Part shown: piece by piece, positions 10,827-19,499 of the stretch
Layout: the number at the start of each line of letters is the position of its first letter
Position numbering within the stretch: position 1 is the first letter of the stretch
NCBI RefSeq assembly: GCF_947241705.1
Contig: NC_079264.1
Location: 186,001 to 250,000 of the forward strand
Origin: Saccharomyces mikatae IFO 1815
Lineage: Eukaryota; Ascomycota; Saccharomycetes; Saccharomycetales; Saccharomycetaceae
Direction of reading: 5' to 3'
Length of the DNA stretch: 64,000 nucleotides
The notes under the pieces: generated by a model
Told to the model about the DNA's origin: nothing
Database searches by the model: none
Seen by the model: only the letters and a program-made list of their open reading frames with translations
Program-made: the position numbers and the translations under genes

Positions 10827-12725
10827 ATGGCTGACAAATCAAGTACCAATGATGGTGATAGTTTAGTTACTAATGGCCACATACTGTCACAGCGAGGCAG
10901 CAAGAAGGCTTATAATAAGTGTAAAAAGAAGAATGTAGCTCCATCCATAAGATGGAAGAATTTTGGTGTCGCAAGACAAGCTGATGACGAGCAACAAGCA
11001 TCTTTAATACTAGATAAAATGAGTCATTTGAAGAAATTCAGTTCTAACGAAGGCGATGATGAAAATTTATTTGTCCAATGGGCCGATGACATTACAGATA
11101 CCTTATCTGGGCTATGGTGCACTGGAATCTTCTTAAAGCTTCTCATAAGCTCTGCATTATCTGGACGGGCTAAGGAGTGGTTTGATTCAACCTTAGAAGG
11201 CATTGATGACAATGTGGTAAACGCTTATACTTTGGAGAAGTTTCTTGCCTTACTATCCGAAGAATTTGATGGAGCAAAACTTTTGAGAAGAGAAAGGTTC
11301 ACGAAATTATTGAGGTTGCCCATCGATTCTGAAAAGTCATTGGAAACGTTTTCTTATATATCGGAACATCTAACGCCATACTATCTATCGACTAGCGCAG
11401 CATTGGATTTGTTTCTTACTAAATTAGAGCCCCAATTTCAAAAAGAATTAGAGAATTCAGTATTTCCAATGACCTTGGATATGGCATTATTGATGACAGC
11501 CTGTGAGTTTGCGAAGAGAGCATCCAGTCATAGAAAAGACAGAAAGAAGAATACGAGTGATTTTGACATTGGTACCTCAAAGAAGAGGGCTACCAATCTC
11601 AACAAGAAGTGCAAGACCAAGATTATAAGGGAAAATAACACCAATCGAAAAAGTAATAGAAAAAAGTGTTTTAGTGAAAAAGAACTACTTATACCCGATC
11701 TCAAACGCCGAAAACAAAGTGAATGTGGAATTCAGTTCCCCCTTGTAGTGCCTGAACATAAAGAGTTCCCGTCAGAGAGGAAAGTATCTGTTAATGTATG
11801 TATATCGAAAAATGGACAATCCAACTTAAGCAATCCTCCGGACTTTCATGCATACCTCAAAGACACTAAATCTCAGCAATATGCAGATAGCGCAACATCG
11901 AATCTGATTAATAATAGATTAATTTCATGTACCGCCACTGATAAACTAATAGGTGGAAAAGTTGTAACTATGAAGAATGAAAATACCGCTTATAATGAGC
12001 CTACGGATGGAAGACCATCATCTTTGGAAAATAGAAACCGCGCTGTGAAAGAAAACACTCTGCAATTTATGTCTTCCAATTCCTTCAAAGAATGTGGTAA
12101 AATACATGATTCAAGGACGAGGAGTATTTCAGGCGGTAATATGACAATTAGTTCATCCCAAACAATGCACATGTTTTCGCGTCCAGGCTCTCTCGCAATC
12201 GATCATCAAGCAAGAAATAATGAAGTTAGTATGAGTAATCGAATTAAAGTTGTTGATAATTATAACCCATTCACGGCGAACTTGAAGGTATCAAAGAGTT
12301 CCAAAAATGTTCCAGCATCTATGAGAATGGACGACCTAAGCGGTACCGTAGGTCTCAAAAATGCGCTGAGAACCACATATGAAGAGAATGAGAGTTATCA
12401 GCTATCATCCAAAAAAAGCTATCCGTTAAATAACTTCGCCGTTCGGACAAGAAATGCCCATTTTAATGACCGTCCTTCTAACTACACATCAGCGCATGCG
12501 ATTACGAGTGTAACTTATCCATCATCTTCAAGCATTAGTACTATTCAATGCTTCACTAGGCCGAATAGCAAGGAACCTAGTCCTAAGAAGGTAATTATTT
12601 CATCTTGTATGGTTGCTCAAAAAAAAGAACTGGCGAATACTAAAAGTAAGGAAGCGAAAAACAGAAGTTCTTTCAATGAAGTTACGAACCCTTTTCTTGT
12701 GAATGTAATAGAAAAAAATAAATAA
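10827..12725 (+). CDS. YIL092W: YIL092W orthologue, unknown function, with a Gag-capsid-like N-terminal domain
   Basis: Intact 632-residue frame (633 in S. cerevisiae), product uncharacterised as far as I know. Residues about 55-235 are predicted helical and have the spacing of Ty3/gypsy Gag capsid domains. In order: an aromatic-Ser start (KKFSS, 69-73), W85, a small-residue LSGRAKEWFD at 111-120, TLEKFLALLSEEF at 135-147, and SLETF at 171-175. AALDLFLTKLEPQFQKEL at 191-208 follows, then MALLMTACEFAKR. A strongly basic stretch at 231-290 could be a nuclear-localisation or RNA-binding segment. No CCHC knuckle, protease or polymerase follows; the last 340 residues are Ser/Asn/Lys-rich and look disordered. 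The Gag resemblance is my pattern reading, not a search result. It looks like a maintained host gene. Confidence 0.9.
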   Translation: MADKSSTNDGDSLVTNGHILSQRGSKKAYNKCKKKNVAPSIRWKNFGVARQADDEQQASLILDKMSHLKKFSSNEGDDENLFVQWADDITDTLSGLWCTGIFLKLLISSALSGRAKEWFDSTLEGIDDNVVNAYTLEKFLALLSEEFDGAKLLRRERFTKLLRLPIDSEKSLETFSYISEHLTPYYLSTSAALDLFLTKLEPQFQKELENSVFPMTLDMALLMTACEFAKRASSHRKDRKKNTSDFDIGTSKKRATNLNKKCKTKIIRENNTNRKSNRKKCFSEKELLIPDLKRRKQSECGIQFPLVVPEHKEFPSERKVSVNVCISKNGQSNLSNPPDFHAYLKDTKSQQYADSATSNLINNRLISCTATDKLIGGKVVTMKNENTAYNEPTDGRPSSLENRNRAVKENTLQFMSSNSFKECGKIHDSRTRSISGGNMTISSSQTMHMFSRPGSLAIDHQARNNEVSMSNRIKVVDNYNPFTANLKVSKSSKNVPASMRMDDLSGTVGLKNALRTTYEENESYQLSSKKSYPLNNFAVRTRNAHFNDRPSNYTSAHAITSVTYPSSSSISTIQCFTRPNSKEPSPKKVIISSCMVAQKKELANTKSKEAKNRSSFNEVTNPFLVNVIEKNK

Positions 12726-12786
12726 AATACATGTTGATGATAATATTCTTCATTACAAACTCTATATATTGTAGTAGTGCAAATAA

Positions 12787-14961
12787 TCATTTGAACTCAT
12801 ATACTTCCTTTTGTGCGTGTGATAGTACAGCTGCCCTTTTAGTACCCACAATTCTTTCGAGTGAAAGACCATCAAGTTTACTATAAATGCATCTAACAGT
12901 GGATATGTTCAAATCAGTATTACCTAAAAAGGCATTCTTGCCAATAAATCTGACAGTTTCATTGTAAAACTCGGGATTGTTTGGAGGCTTATAAAATACA
13001 ACGCTCTTCACACCTTTGATCTCATAACGTCTATAATGATGCAACCTTTCTGTATATAACATTACTTTCAAGCGCCCCTGTTGAAATAGTGATCTATTGG
13101 CATTAAGTTGTCTTTGATTTGAATACTCATTTATATCGCCAAACAATATTGTTGTCTTTTCCTTCATATAGTTTCTTATGCGGATAAAGTCTGTATAATC
13201 TGGGATATAAACCAATATTCCATCTTCATACCCTACGGATTTGACAATACTTGGAATAATGACACTTGTAAAAAATTTAAACCTGTAATCAGGCTCTTCG
13301 ATAATGGAATTTCCAATAATGTCAAATCTTTGAAAGATTTGTCTGACCTTTAAACCCAATTGTCCAATACTGGAACTTTCTGATCCTATTACCTTATGGT
13401 TCTTCCACCTGCCTGCCATGTTACAACATCTTCCATTGATTAATGAATTAGCCGCTGGTGAGATGTACTTTGTAAACACCATTGTCTGTCTGAAGAGCTT
13501 AGCTTGTTCGTTAATATACCACATCCTAATTCTGCTAAAATCAGCTTCGTGTTGTTGGTCCGGAATTTTGTTAATATGGTCAAAGATAGTGAAAATATGA
13601 GATATATTTTGGTATTCTATTGAATGTAACTGATCAATCACCATTAACTCTATTGATGACAAGAAATCATCCTGCCTCTTTTTTTTATCCGTGTTTTCCA
13701 AGATCATTTGAATACCCAGCGGTGAGCATATAATGATGTCAGACTGATAGAAATTACTATAAAGCTTTATAGCCTTTCTCGTGAACTTGAGGCCAACAAC
13801 AAAGAAATCACTGGTGTTCCCTTTGAATATATGTTGAAAAGATTTTGGTTTGGATTCTGGGGGTAAGGAGTCATCTCGGAATTGGTCATAGAATTTCCCT
13901 TTCTTATCAACTTGATCTATACCAGACTTTGAAATTATCTTATCAACGACACGGTACGCTACTTCTCTTGTAGGAACCACAATTAGCACTTTCGGCCTTG
14001 TGAAACCTTGATCTAGGTGTTCAGTGTCTGGGTTATCCTGCAATCTTTGATTGTTCTTCAAAATCCTATCTCTTGTCTTGTAAATGTGATTTAATACGTG
14101 TAAAGCATACAGATCTCTGTACTCACTTTCATCCTTTTCATAGGAATCATACTCGTATAATATGTCTTTGTACTGAAACATGGGGTCTATTAATTTTTTT
14201 TGCATGCAAGTCAATGGATCAATTTTTTTATCTAGCAGGCCATTTTGAACTTTCAGTCTTTGTTTCAAAAAGTAAGAATATATGGAAGACGATCTGTATG
14301 GGCTTTCAACTAAGGCTTCCTCACCAACCATGAATGGTTTGGCGTATATGTATGATTCGTCGTCGCCTAGTGAGGCCTTGACAGATTTGTATTTTATGCT
14401 TTTGGACTTGAAAGCATTAGATAAATCATCAACGTATTTCTCTGAAACTTGATTAAAGTGCGACTCAAAAGGATCTTGTTCATCTTCACTGTCCATATCA
14501 TCCTTTTCATTCTCATTGCTGTCATCGTCGTTATCATCTTCTCGATCACCTAAAAGACCATTTTCTATCTCTAATTGCTCGTCTACTGGTTCATATTCTA
14601 CATTAACATTCTCATTTCCTGCGGGTTTGGCAGCAGCTTTATTGTCTTCGTCAGCCTGTGTCTTCCTTCTCTTTGGCTCTGGATGTTCGGATTTGAGAAT
14701 AGTCAATAAAGCGTCATAGACTTTTTCCTTTTTTCCTTCCTCATCCTCGACATCAAGATTATCCTCCTCGCTGCCAATATCAGATATTTTATCCTCACCA
14801 GTACTGTGGACAATCTCATCCGCTACGTGGTCCACTTCGTTCACACTTTCGTCTTTAGTTCTTCTTACAGAAGATCTTTTAATCTTTCTCAGTTCTTGTC
14901 TTCCCCTCTTCCGATAGCCACGAAAATGGTCATTCTTTTCCCTCACTGATTCTCCGTTCAT
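12787..14961 (-). CDS. UTP25: Utp25, SSU processome component
   Basis: Nucleolar protein of the small-subunit processome, required for 18S rRNA maturation. The first ATG gives 724 residues (about 721 in S. cerevisiae) starting [11 protein letters not shown]; a longer frame would need a TTG start. The N-terminal 170 residues are highly charged with long Asp/Glu runs. The rest is a helicase-like fold related to DEAD-box proteins without their ATPase motifs, for example [14 protein letters not shown] and [15 protein letters not shown] and RRPE elements lie 80-125 bp upstream. Convergent with YIL092W. Confidence 0.95.
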   Translation of the reverse strand: MNGESVREKNDHFRGYRKRGRQELRKIKRSSVRRTKDESVNEVDHVADEIVHSTGEDKISDIGSEEDNLDVEDEEGKKEKVYDALLTILKSEHPEPKRRKTQADEDNKAAAKPAGNENVNVEYEPVDEQLEIENGLLGDREDDNDDDSNENEKDDMDSEDEQDPFESHFNQVSEKYVDDLSNAFKSKSIKYKSVKASLGDDESYIYAKPFMVGEEALVESPYRSSSIYSYFLKQRLKVQNGLLDKKIDPLTCMQKKLIDPMFQYKDILYEYDSYEKDESEYRDLYALHVLNHIYKTRDRILKNNQRLQDNPDTEHLDQGFTRPKVLIVVPTREVAYRVVDKIISKSGIDQVDKKGKFYDQFRDDSLPPESKPKSFQHIFKGNTSDFFVVGLKFTRKAIKLYSNFYQSDIIICSPLGIQMILENTDKKKRQDDFLSSIELMVIDQLHSIEYQNISHIFTIFDHINKIPDQQHEADFSRIRMWYINEQAKLFRQTMVFTKYISPAANSLINGRCCNMAGRWKNHKVIGSESSSIGQLGLKVRQIFQRFDIIGNSIIEEPDYRFKFFTSVIIPSIVKSVGYEDGILVYIPDYTDFIRIRNYMKEKTTILFGDINEYSNQRQLNANRSLFQQGRLKVMLYTERLHHYRRYEIKGVKSVVFYKPPNNPEFYNETVRFIGKNAFLGNTDLNISTVRCIYSKLDGLSLERIVGTKRAAVLSHAQKEVYEFK

Positions 14962-15042
14962 TATAATGTAATTACCTTTCAATTATTCCTCTGTTCCTTC
15001 CAATAAATTCAGTCATTCGTCTTTATTACACTTCTAGAATGT

Positions 15043-15052
15043 GCGATGAGCT
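15043..15052 (+). promoter_or_regulatory. PAC element upstream of UTP25
   Basis: gcgatgagct, a perfect PAC (polymerase A and C) element, about 82-91 bp upstream of the UTP25 start. PAC is bound by Dot6/Tod6 and marks ribosome-biogenesis genes. With the adjacent RRPE it fits UTP25 rather than the divergent gene ICE2. Confidence 0.75.
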
Positions 15053-15074
15053 ATAATATAATAGTCTTGCAAAG

Positions 15075-15086
15075 GAAAAATTTTTC
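15075..15086. promoter_or_regulatory. RRPE element upstream of UTP25
   Basis: gaaaaatttttc, a perfect rRNA-processing element palindrome (RRPE, bound by Stb3), 22 bp from the PAC element. The PAC-RRPE pair with short spacing is the classic ribosome-biogenesis promoter arrangement in Saccharomyces. Confidence 0.75.
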
Positions 15087-15357
15087 AGATCATGATACAC
15101 GAGAGAATGCTTAAGCTTGAAGCAGAGCAAGGGACTGGAGCGGTTACTATTTTCGGAGAGGTGACTGATGAGAAGATGGATAAAGATAGAGGATCGAGAA
15201 ATAGTACTACTGGAAGGGCTGTGCACGAAGAGTTGGTGGTCCTTATTAGTATTGTGAAGCTTCTTTTTCCGTTTTGCTCCTCACCCCCATCGCGTAATCG
15301 CTAAGATTCATTGGAGAGGTGCTGTTTGTGGCCGACCACGCTAAAGATTAGGCAACG

Positions 15358-16833
15358 ATGACCAGTTTGTCCAAGAGCTTCATGCAGAGTGGACGAATCT
15401 GTGCAGCATGTTTCTACCTGTTATTCACGCTACTCTCAATTCCAATATCGTTTAAAGTTGGTGGTTTGGAGTGTGGTCTTTCCTTCACGGTGACGCTGTT
15501 TACTTTGTATTTCATAACGACGACTTTGAACGTGCTAGCGAGACGATACGGAGGGAAACTATACATTTTTTTGACCAGCTGTCTGTATTACTCGCAACAT
15601 TTTATCATTGCATCTTTGCTATACTTGTTTTTGTCTGGATTTTCCAATGATGAGTTAGGAAACGTTCTTAAAAAAAGACCTAATGAGTCGGAGTCATTCT
15701 TAGAAGCTTTGAAAAATAGCTTAAATTCAAATCAAATTAACTATGTGCTATATTATTACTACTTTCGATTTGTTGTTCAGCCATGGCAGTTTATACTTAC
15801 CAAATCCACACCTTTTTTTACTCTGTCAGAAGGTTTCTTTACTATTTTAGCTATTCAGGCAGTCGGGGAAACCAATAGATGGTTATCAAATGACTTGAAT
15901 TCAAACACGTGGATTATCTCGTCACTGCTAGCTTCTGGAGGTGTGATTACTGCTTCACTTTATTATTTGTATCGAATATATGTCACCCCTATATGGCCAC
16001 TATCTATCCAAACAGCATCTTTATTGGGGTTTGTTTTGTCTATGGTATGTGGGCTTGGTCTTTATGGTATCGTGAGTCAAAAAGGATCTGTCATAGAAAG
16101 TTCGTTATTTTTTGCGTATATCGTTCGTTGCATTTATGAAATTTCTCCCAAATTAGCCACTACGGCTACGGATGAGATATTAGACTTGTTTAAGGACGTC
16201 TGGCAAAAGCATCAAAGAAATTTGCCCACGGCGGACAATCTTTTGTGCTATTTTCATAACGTCATATTAAAAAATGCTGAAATGTTATGGGGGTCCTTTA
16301 TCCCTAGGGGAAGAAAAAAAACTGGTGATTTTCATGATAAACTCATCAGTGTTCTTTCATTTGAAAAGGTATCTTTGATATCCAAACCATTCTGGAAGTT
16401 TTTCAAGAATTTTACCTTTAGCGTTCCGTTGTCCATTAACGAATTCTGCCAAGTCACAATTAAGATGGCAAGTGAATCAGTTTCTCCAGCCATAGTAGTT
16501 AATTTATGTTTTAGAGTTCTTATGTTTTATTCTGCGACAAGGATTATTCCAGCACTACAAAGAAAGAATGACAAACAATTGCGCAAGAGTCGTCGGATTA
16601 TGAAGGGGTTATATTGGTATAGCCCCTGTATATTGATTGCTATGTATACCCACTTGATTTTGCAATATTCCGGTGAACTGAAGAAAGATTTATGTATATG
16701 GGGTTGCAGTGAGAAGTGGTTTGGCTCAGACCAACCAGAAATCATAGTGGATTCATGGGGGTTTTGGAATTGGTGCAACATTTTCTGTACTATTTTGGTA
16801 TATGCTACTGAACTAATAGGCTCTGGTAGTTGA
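15358..16833 (+). CDS. ICE2: Ice2, ER integral membrane protein
   Basis: 491-residue multi-pass ER membrane protein, the same length as in S. cerevisiae. It is needed for cortical ER inheritance and shape and for control of phospholipid synthesis through the Spo7-Nem1/Pah1 pathway. About ten hydrophobic segments are visible, starting with ICAACFYLLFTLLSIPISF at about 13-31. The soluble stretch at about residues 265-330 contains the RGRKKTGDFHDK segment. The start ATG lies at 15358 in an acgatg context. Confidence 0.94.
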   Translation: MTSLSKSFMQSGRICAACFYLLFTLLSIPISFKVGGLECGLSFTVTLFTLYFITTTLNVLARRYGGKLYIFLTSCLYYSQHFIIASLLYLFLSGFSNDELGNVLKKRPNESESFLEALKNSLNSNQINYVLYYYYFRFVVQPWQFILTKSTPFFTLSEGFFTILAIQAVGETNRWLSNDLNSNTWIISSLLASGGVITASLYYLYRIYVTPIWPLSIQTASLLGFVLSMVCGLGLYGIVSQKGSVIESSLFFAYIVRCIYEISPKLATTATDEILDLFKDVWQKHQRNLPTADNLLCYFHNVILKNAEMLWGSFIPRGRKKTGDFHDKLISVLSFEKVSLISKPFWKFFKNFTFSVPLSINEFCQVTIKMASESVSPAIVVNLCFRVLMFYSATRIIPALQRKNDKQLRKSRRIMKGLYWYSPCILIAMYTHLILQYSGELKKDLCIWGCSEKWFGSDQPEIIVDSWGFWNWCNIFCTILVYATELIGSGS

Positions 16834-17375
16834 ATGTAGTGCATTCTAACAAGAGCGACATCATTATCCCTACCAAACACGCGAAGACAAAAAGGAGGAA
16901 ATAGAAGGTGACATATCAAACCACTTGTAACTAGTTGATAGATTATATCAGTTTCAAGTGCCATTCCTGAGCCGCTTATATGATTTTGTTAGTTTCCCTC
17001 TTTCGTTATTAATTGCATTAGCGCCTTGCCCGTTCATAGTGAAACTTTCTTACGCTTATTACTAATCTCCTAATAAACCCACTGAACGTCCCAATTCAAG
17101 TTTCAATATGTAGATACATAAATATATAAATATACAACGTATATCTAAATCAATTCGTTTATTACGCAATAATTTTGAACCAGATTCCGGTTGAGAGAAG
17201 GCCTAAGACAGCTTTATTTTGGCTTTTTTTATCATTCGAAGAAACCATTTTTTGGCTTGTCGCGACGGTGCATGAGAAGATTACCAATGTTAAAGTGATG
17301 CCCTGTCCCCTTCCATAGCAATTTTATAGGCAAATACGTCTATTCTTACATTTGCGAGATGAGATACTCAAGACA
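16834..17375. other. Intergenic between ICE2 and YIL089W
   Basis: About 540 bp, AT-rich, with atacataaatatataaatatac near 17112. No gene, tRNA or LTR is recognised. An antisense open frame over 16527-16964 is the shadow of the ICE2 3' end. Confidence 0.45.
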
Positions 17376-17972
17376 ATGGAGCCGAGTGTCGCAATAGATC
17401 ATGATGAAATATCTCAATCTAGATATTTTGTAATTGTTGAAAAACTATCGAAGATCGCTAGGATTATTTACATCACGGACAATTTTTTGATTCCATCTTT
17501 GTATCCCTTAAAAGAGCAGTATCCAAAAGTTGATAAAATCGTATATGTACAACTTACCGTAGATTTGGTATCAATCTTTATATTTATTACGCACGAATTT
17601 TTACTACTGGAAAATGGAACCTATGAAAAGCGATATTTTGAACGGAAGTCAAAGAGGTGTTCAAAATTTGGATGCTCTCGGTGTAATGCTAGTGCTCACC
17701 ATCCTAAATGGTTCAAAGTTAAGCATTCGCTATTGTGTCTAGGAATGTTCTTATTTGGGGTATATTCGTCAATAAAAGTTAATAACTTTTTCAGAACTGA
17801 TCAAACCGTTAACTTATACAGATTATTATGGTTGTTATGCTGGCAACTTAGTGTGATTTTTAGCATGAAGTTATCCGCCTTTTACGGGGAACAATTGGAT
17901 TCCCACAGCGTGCCTCTTGATGGGAACGACAATTTTTTTGGCAGAGTAACCACTGCCGCTAGAGCGGTTTAA
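17376..17972 (+). CDS. YIL089W: YIL089W orthologue, small ER/vacuole membrane protein of unknown function
   Basis: Starting at the first in-frame ATG this gives 198 residues beginning MEPSVAIDHDE. The frame is open 8 codons further upstream to a TTG at 17352, and counting from there gives 206, close to the 205 I recall for S. cerevisiae. Three hydrophobic segments lie near residues 58-78, 116-134 and 147-165. A Cys cluster (CSKFGCSRC, 95-103) lies between the first two. Function is unknown; the S. cerevisiae protein is reported in the ER and vacuole lumen. It stands next to an LTR nest. Confidence 0.75.
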   Translation: MEPSVAIDHDEISQSRYFVIVEKLSKIARIIYITDNFLIPSLYPLKEQYPKVDKIVYVQLTVDLVSIFIFITHEFLLLENGTYEKRYFERKSKRCSKFGCSRCNASAHHPKWFKVKHSLLCLGMFLFGVYSSIKVNNFFRTDQTVNLYRLLWLLCWQLSVIFSMKLSAFYGEQLDSHSVPLDGNDNFFGRVTTAARAV

Positions 17973-18017
17973 CAATTCAAATTCTCCAATGGGTATTTTT
18001 ATATTAGTAAATATTTG

Positions 18018-18349
18018 TGAGATAATAGTGGAGTTTGATGTAATTGTTGGGATTCCATTTTTTATAAGGCAATAATATTAGGTATGTAGATATACTAGAA
18101 GTTCTCCTCGGGGATTTAGTAATCCATAAAAGGGAATCTGCAATTCTACATAATTCTATAAACATTATTATCATCGTTTTATATGTTGTTATTCATTGAT
18201 CCTATTACATTATCAATCCTTGCATTTCAGCTTCCACTTATTTCGATGACCGCTTCTCATAACTTATGTCATCTTATAACACCGTATATGATAATGTACT
18301 AGTAGTATGACTACTAGTTGATAGACGATAGTTGATTTTCATTCCAACA
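18018..18349 (-). mobile_element. Solo delta LTR (Ty1/Ty2 family), looks full length
   Basis: 332 bp with TG...CA ends, read on the minus strand from tgttggaatg to tctca. It is close in sequence to the delta at 27694-28024, so both belong to one fairly young subfamily. No matching 5-bp duplication is found at its two ends; its right end abuts a tau fragment directly, which suggests LTR-LTR recombination. Confidence 0.9.
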
Positions 18350-19015
18350 CCTTCTTAATCTATATAAGAGAGGTATATAAAACACACGCTGATTGGTTAT
18401 ATTAAACCCAAAGGTTCAGACATAACTCAGAGTATTAAATATATGAATTTAGTGATAACTCATCTTCTTGTATAATAAGTTCTGATCAATTAATAGATCT
18501 TTATCTCATTACTGCAGTAAATTCTATTATTAGAATTTTTGTTGATAATTAGTAGTTTAGTAAGTTGTAATAATTAAGAATAGTCGTTCCTTCTTAATCT
18601 ATATAAGAGAGGTATATAAAACACACGCTGATTGGGTGTATTAAACCAAAAGGTTCAGACATAAATCAGAGTGTTGATGATAAGAATTTAGTGTTAACTC
18701 ATCTTCTTATATACTAAGTTCTGGACAATTAATAGATCTTTATCTTATTAGTGCAGGAAATTCTATAATTAGAATTTCCCTACTCCATTTAAATTGGTAT
18801 CACCATAAGAATGTTAGTATTAATTTACTCAACATCATTAGTATCATGTTAAAGAATGTTCGTCATCAACTACAACAATTTATATGAATAAATGTATAGT
18901 GGTAATCACTTATTCCAACAATTTTTCTACTTCAATTTATACGAAGACGTATAGTTGCAATAACTTAATCCAATTTATACGAATAGGTGTATAGTAGTAA
19001 TCACTTATTCCAACA
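18350..19015 (-). mobile_element. Older partial tau LTR (Ty4 family), interrupted by a younger tau
   Basis: Two pieces, 18350-18539 and 18921-19015, belong to one tau LTR on the minus strand and are separated by a complete younger tau. Its 5' terminus ends tattccaaca at 19006-19015. It is diverged from the younger copy and partial, so it is a fossil; it directly abuts a delta on one side and a sigma on the other. Confidence 0.75.
18540..18920 (-). mobile_element. Solo tau LTR (Ty4 family), looks whole, nested in an older tau
   Basis: 381 bp with TG...CA ends on the minus strand, flanked on both sides by the 5-bp duplication ATTTT (18535-18539 and 18921-18925). This proves insertion into the older tau at 18350-19015. 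The segment from ttcttaatctat to gctgattgg occurs in both copies. It is a solo LTR left by recombination, relatively young. Confidence 0.88.
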
Positions 19016-19154
19016 CATATCTTATATAATATATAGGACAAGTAACATCCCGTGAATCAAGTTGATAAGTTGTTTTGACAATAAGTTACTTCCCTAAGAT
19101 AGTATATTAGGATTGTCAAGACATCCCGGTATTACTCGAGCCCGTAATACAACA
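19016..19154 (+). mobile_element. Partial sigma LTR (Ty3 family) upstream of tRNA-Glu
   Basis: 139 bp matching the 3' part of sigma, the Ty3 LTR, ending in the typical ggtattactcgagcccgtaa / tacaaca terminus. Its end lies 17 bp before the mature tRNA-Glu 5' end, the position Ty3 integrase selects at Pol III start sites. The copy is partial and abuts the older tau. Confidence 0.85.
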
Positions 19155-19171
19155 CTAACAAGCAATTAAAA

Positions 19172-19243
19172 TCCGATGTAGTGTAACGGCTATCACATCA
19201 CGTTCTCACCGTGGAGACCGGGGTTCGACTCCCCGCTTCGGAG
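19172..19243 (+). tRNA. tE(CUC): tRNA-Glu (anticodon CUC)
   Basis: 72 nt cloverleaf: acceptor tccgatg paired with cttcgga plus discriminator g, A box tagtgtaacggc, anticodon CTC at 19205-19207 in a ttctcac loop, and B box ggttcgactcc. A T-run terminator (tattttt) follows. The major tRNA-Glu reads UUC; the CTC anticodon marks the rarer CUC isoacceptor, which S. cerevisiae also has on chromosome IX. Confidence 0.96.
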
Positions 19244-19499
19244 TATTTTTTAATATTTTCTTTACACCTTTTTTGTCTTTTTTGCCTCAACTTGGAATTA
19301 TTTTCCAAGTTTGCTATTCAACACCGATTGTCAGGTACTTCTCGTTATGAGCTCTAATGATAAGAATAAAAACTAAAGACTGATCGTTGCTAAAAACAAA
19401 AGGTTCTTTTTTAATAGTTCATGTTCTATATCTTGGATTCTATTTACTATTAAATATTCACTTCCTCATTCATATCTGTCTTGAAAAAAATCAATCCAT

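Larger units (their letters stand above)
14962..15357. other. Intergenic: divergent promoter of UTP25 and ICE2
   Basis: 396 bp. The UTP25-proximal third holds PAC and RRPE. The ICE2-proximal part carries an ATG-started 70-codon frame (15092-15304) ending 53 bp before the ICE2 start. It is low in coding character and could at most be an upstream ORF. Confidence 0.5.

Noticed and set aside
14962-14982. Extra 7 codons before UTP25
   Set aside because: TTG start only; the ATG at 14961 matches the family start (SVREKND follows closely).
15092-15304. 70-codon ATG-started frame upstream of ICE2
   Set aside because: No family resemblance, lies in the divergent promoter over the RRPE side, and an antisense frame of similar length overlaps it; at most an upstream ORF.
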